Source: Variovorax davisae (lineage in GTDB: Bacteria; Pseudomonadota; Gammaproteobacteria; Burkholderiales; Burkholderiaceae_C). Taken from it: a stretch of DNA of 64,000 nucleotides. Within the stretch, counting starts at the first letter, position 1; each line of letters begins with the position of its first letter. Below, one piece after another: positions 16,867 to 24,233 of this stretch. The stretch is from positions 62,001-126,000 of the forward strand of contig NZ_JASZYS010000010.1 of the NCBI RefSeq assembly GCF_030316845.1. Reading direction: 5' to 3'. Below the pieces are notes generated by a model, which worked only from the letters and a program-made list of their open reading frames with translations, was not told the DNA's origin and did no database searches. A program made the translations under genes and the position numbers.

Positions 16867-18081
16867 TCATTCGACGACGACCACCTCCGCGAGCAAGGGC
16901 GCCGCACCGGCCAGGGCCAGCTCGATCGCCGTGACCACGAACGGCTCGACGCGCGGAGTCCGGAAGTCGAGCAGCAGCCGGGTCGCATGAATGGTGGCTT
17001 CGTTGGCATGCAGGAAGGCGACGATCTGGTCCCTGAGGGCGATCGGGTCCTCGGCAGCGCGCACCAGTGCGCGCGGAACCGCGCTCACCGGGGCCCGCGG
17101 GTGCAGCGAGCCGGGTTCGCCCAGCCGGTTGACGTCGTCGGCGAAGTCGCTCAGGGTCGTGCTGTCGATGCCGTATTCCCGCGCGTAGAGGCTCAGGGGC
17201 GCCAGGCCGCCCTCGGCATAGGTGAGCACGTGGAACTCCTTGCGGCGCGGCCAGATGGCGCCCTGCGTCGTCCGCGCGATGGCCAGGGCCGGGCCGGCCG
17301 CCGCCTGCGGCTGCCGCGGCGGCGCGCGAAGACGGATCGACGTCGGCGACAGCACCTCCACCGAGATCGACGCCGACACCGTGGCCGCCGCCTGGAACCA
17401 GCTGCGGAGGCCGGCCCCGCCCATGATCCGGGGCGCTGCGTTGCTGTTGGCACGGCGGTTGATGGTGCCGAGGATCGGCTGCGGGTCGTCGCCCAGGAAC
17501 ATCTCGAGGGTCTCGCCGTCCTGCCCCAGCAGGCGCTGGGCCGCGACGCCGACATTGAAGAAGCCCTGCGCGAAGTAGGTGGGCTGCAGGATGAAGGTGA
17601 AACCGCCGACGGCCCCGGCCGTGGGTTCGGCCGCTTCGTCCTCGCCGCGGGCGCGCTCCTCGGGCGTCGCCGGGGGATGGACGCCGTCGTCCACCTGGCC
17701 GCCGTTCCAGGGCGGATCGATCACGCGGACGAGGTCGTCCTCCAGGGCGGCGGCCAGGTTCAGGTGAAACTGGCCGTAGTGCAGCAGGCCGTTGTCGGGC
17801 AGGGCCAGGATCTCGACCGCCGAGCCACGCTCGAGCAGGGCCAGGATGTTCTGGTGGTTGCGGGCGTTGGTGCTTTGGGTCGGCGCCGGCCGTCGATAAC
17901 CGGCCATGCGCCGGGCCAGCGGCTGCACCGTCTTGCCGACATACATGACCTGGCCGTCGCAGACGAAGGCGTAGAGGATGTTGCGCTGGGTCGAATGCCG
18001 CGCCAGCGAAAAGTCCAGCGCACTGCCGTCCAGCAGCCAGTGCCCTGCGGGGTCGAAGCCGATTTCGAGCAGTCTGTTCAT
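16867..18081 (-). CDS. GIY-YIG nuclease-domain protein with novel C-terminal regions
   Basis: A 404-aa protein. About residues 33-105 form a GIY-YIG domain: NILYAFVCDGQVMYVGKT, with the YVG-x-T signature, then a region with GYRRP, NH-x-NILAL and GQFHLNLAAALEDDLVR, where the glutamate of the domain's last helix may reside. From about 155 a second domain follows (FTFILQPTYFAQGFFNVG, then EMFLGDDPQPILGTINRRANS and MGGAGLRSWFQ), which looks like a DNA-recognition fold. The C-terminal 140 residues carry no clear motif. Standalone GIY-YIG fusions are found in restriction and mobile-element contexts. No methylase is adjacent. Annotated elsewhere only as a GIY-YIG family protein. Confidence 0.75.
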   Translation of the reverse strand: MNRLLEIGFDPAGHWLLDGSALDFSLARHSTQRNILYAFVCDGQVMYVGKTVQPLARRMAGYRRPAPTQSTNARNHQNILALLERGSAVEILALPDNGLLHYGQFHLNLAAALEDDLVRVIDPPWNGGQVDDGVHPPATPEERARGEDEAAEPTAGAVGGFTFILQPTYFAQGFFNVGVAAQRLLGQDGETLEMFLGDDPQPILGTINRRANSNAAPRIMGGAGLRSWFQAAATVSASISVEVLSPTSIRLRAPPRQPQAAAGPALAIARTTQGAIWPRRKEFHVLTYAEGGLAPLSLYAREYGIDSTTLSDFADDVNRLGEPGSLHPRAPVSAVPRALVRAAEDPIALRDQIVAFLHANEATIHATRLLLDFRTPRVEPFVVTAIELALAGAAPLLAEVVVVE

Positions 18082-18221
18082 GCGCGTGAGGTTTGCATCC
18101 GACGACGGGCGGGCCGGCGCAAGCGTACGCCAAAGCGGCGCCGGGTTGGCGCAGAATGCTCCGCCCGTGCAGCAAAAAAACCGGGCTCGCGGCTTCATCA
18201 GCTCGAGACAAGGAGGCAGAC

Positions 18222-19373
18222 ATGGCATTCAATGGTTCGGCGATCGCGGCACTGCTGGACGCAGCCGTCACCAAGGGCGCCTTGCACGGCGTGGCGGCGG
18301 TGGTGGTCGACCGCAACGGCCCGCTGTTCCATCACGCCGCCGGCGAAGCGAGCGAACGCAGCCTGTTCCGCAATGCGTCGATGACCAAGGCGGCGGCCAC
18401 GACGGCCGCGCTGCAGCTCATGGAACAGGGGCGGCTGAGTCTCGATGCCACCGTCGAATCGATCCTGCCGGAGTTCGGCCGGCTGTCGGTGCTGGACGGC
18501 TTCGACGGCGACCAGCCGCGCCTGCGGCCACCCGCCAGCCAGGCCACGGTGCGCCAGCTCATGACGCACACGGCCGGCCTGGGCTACTTCTTCACCAACG
18601 AGAAGCTGCTGCGCTACCACGCGCTGACGGGCGAGCCGAACCCGCTGTCGGGCCTGAAGCGCAGCCTCTCGGTGCCGCTGGTGAACGACCCCGGCACCGC
18701 GTGGGAGTACGGCGTCAACCCCGACTGGCTGGGCCTGATCGTCGAGAAGATCTCGGGCCAGAGCCTGGGCAGCTACCTGCGCGAGTTCGTCTGGGGGCCG
18801 CTCGGCATGAACGACTCGACCTTCGCACCCAGCGCCGAGCAGCGCGGCCGCCTGCTGCGCGTGATGCAGCGCCAGCCCGACGGCCGGCTCGCGCCCTCGG
18901 CGCTCGACCTGCCGGCCAGCTCGGAGTGGGAAGCCGCCGGCCACGGCTCCTACGGCACGGTGCAGGACTATGGCCGCTTCGTGCAGGCCTGGCTCAAGGA
19001 TGGCGCCGGCATCCTGAAACCCGCCACGGTCGCGCTGGCGCTGCAGAACCACATCGGCCAGATCCAGCTGCCGGCGCTGATGAAGTCGACCGTGCCGGAG
19101 CTGTCGAACGACGTGCCCGGACTGCCGGTCCCGCAGGGCTGGGGCCTGGGCTTCCACCTCACGCTGGCCGACCTGCCGGGCATGCGCAGCAACGGCACCG
19201 GCGACTGGGCCGGCGTCTTCAACTCGTTCTACTGGATCGACCGTTTCAAGGGCATCGGCGGGGTGCTGATGACGCAGGTGCTGCCCTTCTTCGACATGCC
19301 GGTGGTCGAGACGCTGATCGGCTTCGAGTTGGCGGTGTACCAGCAGGTGGGCGCGGCCCTGCCCGCGGCCTGA
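18222..19373 (+). CDS. Serine hydrolase of the beta-lactamase class C / EstB family
   Basis: A 383-aa penicillin-binding-protein-like esterase. The active-site Ser-x-x-Lys is in FRNASMTKAAATTAALQLM near residue 53. The second Tyr motif is YGVNPDWLGLIVEKISGQ near residue 165. The third motif region GLGFHLTLADLP lies towards the C-terminus. It has no signal peptide, unlike true AmpC, so a cytoplasmic esterase or peptidase is more likely than a resistance enzyme. A strong ribosome-binding site (AAGGAGG) sits 8 bases upstream of the ATG. It is divergent from the GIY-YIG gene. Confidence 0.9.
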   Translation: MAFNGSAIAALLDAAVTKGALHGVAAVVVDRNGPLFHHAAGEASERSLFRNASMTKAAATTAALQLMEQGRLSLDATVESILPEFGRLSVLDGFDGDQPRLRPPASQATVRQLMTHTAGLGYFFTNEKLLRYHALTGEPNPLSGLKRSLSVPLVNDPGTAWEYGVNPDWLGLIVEKISGQSLGSYLREFVWGPLGMNDSTFAPSAEQRGRLLRVMQRQPDGRLAPSALDLPASSEWEAAGHGSYGTVQDYGRFVQAWLKDGAGILKPATVALALQNHIGQIQLPALMKSTVPELSNDVPGLPVPQGWGLGFHLTLADLPGMRSNGTGDWAGVFNSFYWIDRFKGIGGVLMTQVLPFFDMPVVETLIGFELAVYQQVGAALPAA

Positions 19374-19383
19374 CCTGCGCGGC

Positions 19384-19719
19384 CTACTTCTGCGCGCCGA
19401 CCGGAGCCGCGCCCTGCACCTGGCCTTCGACCGCGGCGGCGGCGCTGCCCGATCCGCCCACGGCGGATGCGCTCATCCCGGCAGCTGCGCCGGACTTGCC
19501 TCGCGCGGCCGCCTCGGCCGCTTCGGTCCGCACGCGGGGATCCGGCCCGGCGGTCTGCTTCGGAACCGGCTTGACGTTGACATCGACGCCGGCGTCGGCA
19601 GCGATGCCCACGCCCAGGTTCGGCGTCACGACCGGTTGCGCATGCGCGACCCCGCCTGCTGACAGGGCGCCCGCCAGCAAGGTGCCGAGAAGAATCGGGT
19701 GGTGTGGTTGCAACTTCAT
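19384..19719 (-). CDS. Secreted or periplasmic Ala/Gly-rich small protein
   Basis: A 111-aa product with a signal peptide (MKLQPHHPILLGTLLAGALS...AHAQP) followed by a segment rich in Ala, Gly, Val and Pro (NLGVGIAADAGVDVNVKPVP) and a low-complexity Ala/Ser/Gly tail ending APVGAQK. There is no recognised domain. Codon pattern and start (RBS AAAGGGACAGTC upstream) look genuine. It is convergent with the serine hydrolase gene, 10 bases apart. Confidence 0.6.
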   Translation of the reverse strand: MKLQPHHPILLGTLLAGALSAGGVAHAQPVVTPNLGVGIAADAGVDVNVKPVPKQTAGPDPRVRTEAAEAAARGKSGAAAGMSASAVGGSGSAAAAVEGQVQGAAPVGAQK

Positions 19720-19864
19720 CGCTGACTGTCCCTTTCGAATGGTTGGGTTTCTGGCTGGACGAACCGTAGGGACCCGGGGGATGGCGCCTTGTGCGCCACA
19801 TCCACCGCCGCGCGTGGGAACCGGCCGTCGGCGGCCCGCGTTTCCGGACCTATCATGTCGACGC

Positions 19865-20431
19865 ATGAAGACCCAGTACTACACCGCCTGCAGCCTGGAC
19901 GGCTTCATCGCGACGGACGACCATTCGCTGGAATGGCTGTTCCCGCTCGGTGACATCAACGACACCAGCTACCCCGCCTTCATCCAGGGGGTCGGTGCCC
20001 TCGCGATGGGATCGTCGACCTACGAATGGATGCTGCGCCACGTCGTCGCGGCGGGCGCCGCATGGCCCTACAGCCAAACCGCCTGGGTGTTCAGCAGCCG
20101 CACGCTGCCCGGCGTGCCCTCTGCGGCCATCCACTTCGTGCAAGGCGATGTGCGGCCGGTGCACGATGCCATGACGCGGGCGGCCGGGGGCCAGAACATC
20201 TGGCTGGTCGGCGGCGGCGACCTGGTCGGCCAGTTCCATGACGCCGGGCTGCTCGACGAGGTCATCGTCCAGGTCGGCTCCGTGACGCTGGGCTCGGGCA
20301 AGCCCCTGCTTCCGCGCCGCATCGTGTCGCCGTCCCTGCAGCTCAAGGCGGCGAAGTTCGTCGGGCCGGGTTTTGCGGAGCTCACCTATTCGGTGCCATC
20401 TGCCGCTGCGCCATCCAACCCCACACGCTGA
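19865..20431 (+). CDS. Dihydrofolate reductase family protein (RibD C-terminal fold)
   Basis: A 188-aa protein starting MKTQYYTACSLDGFIATDDH, the classic DHFR/RibD_C first strand and loop, followed by ALAMGSSTYEWML and the nucleotide-binding segment NIWLVGGGDLVGQFHDAGLLDE at about residue 120. It then shows the LGSGKPLLP motif of this family. It is an NADPH-dependent reductase of unknown substrate. Only 8 bases separate it from the next gene on the same strand, so the two form an operon. It is a distant paralogue of the gene at 3330-3977. Confidence 0.9.
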   Translation: MKTQYYTACSLDGFIATDDHSLEWLFPLGDINDTSYPAFIQGVGALAMGSSTYEWMLRHVVAAGAAWPYSQTAWVFSSRTLPGVPSAAIHFVQGDVRPVHDAMTRAAGGQNIWLVGGGDLVGQFHDAGLLDEVIVQVGSVTLGSGKPLLPRRIVSPSLQLKAAKFVGPGFAELTYSVPSAAAPSNPTR

Positions 20432-20439
20432 GTTCTCAC

Positions 20440-20745
20440 ATGGTCACCTGCTACCTGCGCTACGTCATCGATCCGTTCAAGCTCAAGGAATTCGAGCACT
20501 ACGGAAAGCTGTGGATTCCCCTGGTCGAGAAGTTCGGCGGCAAGCACCATGGCTATTTCCTGCCATCGGAAGGCGCGAACAACATCGCACTCGCGATGTT
20601 CACGTTCCCGAGCCTCGCGGCCTACGAGGAATATCGGGCCTTGTCCACGGCCGACCCGGCGTGCCAGGCGGCGTTCAAGTATGCGGAAGACACACGCTGC
20701 ATCCACAGCTACGAACGCAGCTTCTTCAGGCCCGTCTTCGACTGA
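20440..20745 (+). CDS. NIPSNAP family protein
   Basis: A 101-aa protein with the hallmark C-YLRYVIDPFKLKEFEHYGK start, HHGYFLPSEGANNIALAMFTF and a C-terminal YERSFFRPVF, all typical of NIPSNAP-type ferredoxin-like dimer proteins. Function is unknown in bacteria. It follows the DHFR-family gene by 8 bases. The 192-bp gap to the next gene (20746-20937) holds nothing recognisable apart from GATCG-rich short inverted repeats. Confidence 0.88.
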   Translation: MVTCYLRYVIDPFKLKEFEHYGKLWIPLVEKFGGKHHGYFLPSEGANNIALAMFTFPSLAAYEEYRALSTADPACQAAFKYAEDTRCIHSYERSFFRPVFD

Positions 20746-20937
20746 GTCTGCCGCGCCAGCGCCGCGCCCCGCGCGCCCGTGCAACCTGATGTGAACGCTT
20801 GTAAGCGATTGCCTCACGCGATCGCTTCGCTGCTTCCTACGGGCAGCGGTGCGATCGCGCACTGAAATGCTTCATCTCCGGCGGGAGCCATGGCGCGGAG
20901 GTCGCGACGGGCTCGCCGGGGGCTCAAGGAGCAAGCC

Positions 20938-22695
20938 ATGCCCGATGCCACCGGTCCGCGTGCCCCGGCCAAGGAACCCGCCTCCACACCGACGTCCGGC
21001 GAGGCTTCGCGCCGGGGCTTCATTCGCAACGCGATCCTCTACGCCATGTTCGCCGGCAGCGGCGTCAGCATGTATGGCTGCGGTGGCGGCGGCGGCGGCG
21101 GCGGCGGCTTTGTCCCAGGCGGTGCCGGTGCGGGAGGCACGCCGCCCGAGACGACGCCGACCTTTGCCCATGGCGTCGGCAGCGGGGACCCGCTGTCCGA
21201 TCGCGTCATCCTCTGGACCCGCGTCACGGTCGCCAGCCCCGGAGCGCTCAACCTCAGCTGGGAAGTCGCGAGCGATGCCAGCTTCGGCGCCATCGTCGCC
21301 CGCGGCACGGTCGGCACCGGGCCCGAGCAGGACTACACCGTCAACGTGGACGCGACCGGACTGCAGGCCGCGAGCGTCTACTTCTACCGCTTCATGCTCG
21401 GTGCCGAGCTCTCCCCGGTGGGGCGCACCCGGACCTTGCCGGTGGGCGGCGTGGCCCGGCTGCGGCTCGGCGTCGTCTCGTGCTCGAACTTTCCGTCGGG
21501 CTATTTCAATGTCTGTGCCGATCTCGCCAAGCGCACCGACATCGATGTCGTGCTGCACCTGGGCGACTACATCTACGAGTACGGCCCGCTCGGCTATGCA
21601 TCGCAGCTGGCGATCGCGATCGACCGCGAGTCGGCGCCGTCGCACGAGATCCTGTCGCTCGAAGACTATCGGCAGCGCCATCGCCAGAACCGCTCCGACC
21701 CGGACCTGATCGCGCTGCATGCGAAGCTGCCCGTGATCGCCGTCTGGGACGACCACGACGTGGCGGACAACGCATGGTCCGGCGGGGCGAAAACCCACGA
21801 CCCGGCCAGCGAGGGGAGCTTCGCGGCCCGGCGCGCCGCGGCGACGCAGGCATTCCGCGAATGGCTTCCCGTGCGCATGCCGGACCCGGCCGATCTGCAG
21901 AAGATCTATCGCTCGTTCGACTTCGGCACGCTCGCGTCGCTGCACATGCTCGACACGCGGCTCTTCGGCCGCGACGAACAGGTGAGCCTGGACACCTATC
22001 TTGCGGGCGGTGCCTCCGCGCCGACGCGCCAGCTGCTCGGCGCCGACCAGGCCGCCTGGCTGTCGACGCGCATGGCCGCCTCCGCCGCGACCTGGCAGTT
22101 GCTGGGCTCGCAGGTCCTGATGGCCCGCATGGAGATCCCGCTGAGCGTGGCGAGCGCCTTCAACGCGCAGACCCTGGGCGACTTCCTGCTGGCGCAATCG
22201 ACCCCCGAGCCGCTGCGCAGCGACGAGCAACGCGCGCTGCTGGCGCAGCGGCGCGTGCCCTACAACCTGGATGCATGGGACGGCTACCCGGCCGCGCGCG
22301 AGAGCGTGCTGGCCGCCGCGCGTTCGGCGGGCAAGAACCTGGTCTCGCTCGCCGGCGACACGCACAACGCGTGGGCGAGCAACCTGACCGACGCCAGCGG
22401 CCAGCGCGTGGGCGTGGAGTTCGCGACCGCCTCCATCTCGTCGCCGGGCTTCGAGCGCGTGCTGCCCATCATCAGCAGCACGGTGCTGTCCGATGCCTTT
22501 CCGAAGATGGTGAACGACCTGCGCTATGCGGAGACGAGCAAGCGCGGCTATCTCGTCGTCACGCTGACGCCGGCCGACGCCCGCGCCGATTTCGTGGAAA
22601 TCAGCACCGTGCTGAGCCATGACTACAGCGCCCGGGTCGCGATGAGCCTCCATGCCCTGCCCGGCGCCGGCGGCCTCGACGTGCTGCCGGCTTAG
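20938..22695 (+). CDS. phoD: PhoD-type alkaline phosphatase/phosphodiesterase, Tat-exported
   Basis: A 585-aa secreted metallophosphoesterase. The Tat signal is SRRGFIRNAILYAMFAGSGV. An FN3-like N-terminal domain (about residues 65-165) precedes the catalytic domain: RLGVVSCSNFPSGYFN, DIDVVLHLGDYIYEYG, a VIAVWDDHDVADNAW motif and a LVSLAGDTHNAW motif, all metal-binding PhoD signatures. A Gly-rich stretch follows a Cys at about residue 42, so a lipoprotein anchor is possible. I chose the ATG at 20938 because AAGGAG lies upstream; an ATG at 20890 would add 16 residues. It likely scavenges phosphate from phosphodiesters. Confidence 0.92.
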   Translation: MPDATGPRAPAKEPASTPTSGEASRRGFIRNAILYAMFAGSGVSMYGCGGGGGGGGGFVPGGAGAGGTPPETTPTFAHGVGSGDPLSDRVILWTRVTVASPGALNLSWEVASDASFGAIVARGTVGTGPEQDYTVNVDATGLQAASVYFYRFMLGAELSPVGRTRTLPVGGVARLRLGVVSCSNFPSGYFNVCADLAKRTDIDVVLHLGDYIYEYGPLGYASQLAIAIDRESAPSHEILSLEDYRQRHRQNRSDPDLIALHAKLPVIAVWDDHDVADNAWSGGAKTHDPASEGSFAARRAAATQAFREWLPVRMPDPADLQKIYRSFDFGTLASLHMLDTRLFGRDEQVSLDTYLAGGASAPTRQLLGADQAAWLSTRMAASAATWQLLGSQVLMARMEIPLSVASAFNAQTLGDFLLAQSTPEPLRSDEQRALLAQRRVPYNLDAWDGYPAARESVLAAARSAGKNLVSLAGDTHNAWASNLTDASGQRVGVEFATASISSPGFERVLPIISSTVLSDAFPKMVNDLRYAETSKRGYLVVTLTPADARADFVEISTVLSHDYSARVAMSLHALPGAGGLDVLPA

Positions 22696-22716
22696 CACGA
22701 AGAAAGGGGATTCCTG

Positions 22717-23235
22717 ATGGAACGCATTGTCTGGCTTGGCTCGTGGCTGGTCTTCGGCATGTTGGCCGCCCAGGAGATCGGCCTGCGCGACACGGCGTCC
22801 GACAGCGAGCCGGCCCTGGCGGTGTTCTACGGGGTGGTGGCCGTGCTGGCGCTCTGGATGATGGTCCGAAGCGCGGTGCGCGCGAGGCGCCCGGGTCGCC
22901 TTCTTCTGCCATTGGCACTGAGCCTGGCCGGCCCGGCCGCCTTCGCCTGGCTGCTGCGCCACAGAAAGCCCGCGCCGGAATGGATCGACGCGCTCTTCGG
23001 TGCGTCCGGCTTTCTCGCCGTCTCCGCCTGCGTCATCCTGGTCTGCATCGTCGTCGCCTGGCGCCGGCGCGAGGCGGATCGCGATCGGCGCCACAGGGAC
23101 ATGCGGGCGTCGGCGCGACGGCGCATGCTGGAGCGGCCGTCGACGGGGCCGCTGCAGGAGCTCGCCGCCGAGCTCGAATATCCGCCCGCCGTGGATGACG
23201 CGGATCTGCTGCCTGCGCGGGTGGTCAAACGCTGA
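22717..23235 (+). CDS. Integral membrane protein of unknown function
   Basis: A 172-aa protein with about four hydrophobic helices (for example VWLGSWLVFGMLAAQEIGL, ALAVFYGVVAVLALWMMV and SGFLAVSACVILVCIVVAW), followed by an Arg-rich cytoplasmic tail with RRREADRDRRHRDMRAS. No family is recognised. It starts 21 bases after the phoD stop with a clear RBS (AAAGGGGA), so it is probably translated from the same mRNA. A membrane partner for the phosphatase is speculative. Confidence 0.6.
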   Translation: MERIVWLGSWLVFGMLAAQEIGLRDTASDSEPALAVFYGVVAVLALWMMVRSAVRARRPGRLLLPLALSLAGPAAFAWLLRHRKPAPEWIDALFGASGFLAVSACVILVCIVVAWRRREADRDRRHRDMRASARRRMLERPSTGPLQELAAELEYPPAVDDADLLPARVVKR

Positions 23236-23281
23236 GGTGGATGGCCCGCAGACGCGGCGGCAGCGGGTAACCTCCATCGCG

Positions 23282-23626
23282 ATGAGCCCGCAAGAATCCC
23301 GCCCCGCCTCGGTCTGGAACCGCTTCTGGTCACCGAAGAGCTTTCTCGCGCCGTTTCCGCCTGGTGCCTCCGACGAAGAGGCCGAAGCCATCGCACAACG
23401 CAACGATCTCTGGCTCAAGACCTACATGGACCTGTACATCCTCCGCTGGGGCGCCCTGTGGGCGGCCTCGGTGGTGGTGGCGCTGCTGCTGCTGGAAGCG
23501 GGGGGCCTGTTGTTCGCGCTCGCCCTGGCGGTGAACCTCGCGGCGCTGGTGGGGCTGGCCGCGATGATTGCGACCTATCGGCGAGCGGCGGGGGCTGTGC
23601 TGGGGCGGAGTCGGAAACTCAAGTAG
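23282..23626 (+). CDS. Small two-helix membrane protein
   Basis: A 114-aa protein. A soluble N-terminus (residues 1-45, with SVWNRFWSPKSFLAPFPPG and DEEAEAIAQRNDLWLKTY) is followed by two membrane helices, WGALWAASVVVALLLLEAGG and FALALAVNLAALVGLAAMI, with a basic C-terminus (RSRKLK). No family is recognised. It lies 46 bases after the previous membrane protein gene, same strand. The following 118-bp stretch (23627-23744) shows only a short inverted repeat, GTAGGC/GCCTAC at 23731-23747. Confidence 0.6.
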   Translation: MSPQESRPASVWNRFWSPKSFLAPFPPGASDEEAEAIAQRNDLWLKTYMDLYILRWGALWAASVVVALLLLEAGGLLFALALAVNLAALVGLAAMIATYRRAAGAVLGRSRKLK

Positions 23627-23744
23627 AGCGCAGGCTCATGGCAGGCCGCCCTTGAGCAAGCGCCAGCAGGTCTCCGAATCAAGTCAGCGCAGCGACGCAT
23701 CGGGCCCGGAGGGCCTGCCGGTCGATCGCGGGTAGGCCGCCAGC

Positions 23745-23957
23745 CTACTTCGCCAGGAAACTGGTACACCACTGCTGCTCGCAGGGAACACCGTCGTGAT
23801 TCCCGTCCATTCGAGTGCCGGGACAGTTCTTCAGGAAGAACTTGGCCTCGCTGCAAGATGTCATCTGCGAGCAAAGCTTGCGGCCGCCGTCTCGCGGCGC
23901 GATGAAGCCGTAGCCACGCTCGTCGTTCCAGGTTCTGAGTTTTCCGGTGAATGCCAT
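23745..23957 (-). CDS. Chimeric small protein: cold-shock-domain start joined to an Excalibur calcium-binding motif
   Basis: A 70-aa product. Residues 1-24 are the first strands of a cold-shock domain (TGKLRTWNDERGYGFI), but the RNA-binding FVHxSA half is missing. From residue 26 it switches to the C-terminal Excalibur motif CSQMTSCSEAKFFLKNCPGT, followed by DGNHDGVPCE and QWC. Long relatives normally have a full cold-shock domain, a membrane DUF1294 region, then Excalibur. The junction DGGRKLCS coincides with the shared D-G-R, so an internal deletion seems likely. Function is doubtful. It opens the accessory island. Confidence 0.65.
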   Translation of the reverse strand: MAFTGKLRTWNDERGYGFIAPRDGGRKLCSQMTSCSEAKFFLKNCPGTRMDGNHDGVPCEQQWCTSFLAK

Positions 23958-24233
23958 GTTCGACGAGGCGTCGTTGTTGAAGGTGCCAGCGCCGCGAAAC
24001 TATACCGACGGCTTTCGACTCGCTGCTCGACCGCGTGCTCATTTGCATGAACTTGAGGCCGCCAAGATCACGCGGATGGTCAATCCGAAACCAGGTCAGT
24101 GATTGCACCTCCCCAAAACTGTGGAGGCGCGATGGTCCAGTCGTCAGGGAGACTGAAGTCCGCGCCAGCACCTCGACGCCTTGGCGCAAACACGAGGGAC
24201 CCTGCCGTCCGAGGGCAGTTGCTGGAGGAGATC

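Noticed and set aside
23958..24233. A coding-like tail ending ...AAKITRMVNPKPGQ-stop near 24100
   Set aside because: No start, no RBS and no family match; probably a degenerate remnant or chance frame before the PLD gene.
24099..24233. Longer PLD protein starting at GTG 24099 or ATG 24132
   Set aside because: The additional N-terminal residues are basic/Pro-rich and unlike the family; the ATG at 24234 has the best RBS.
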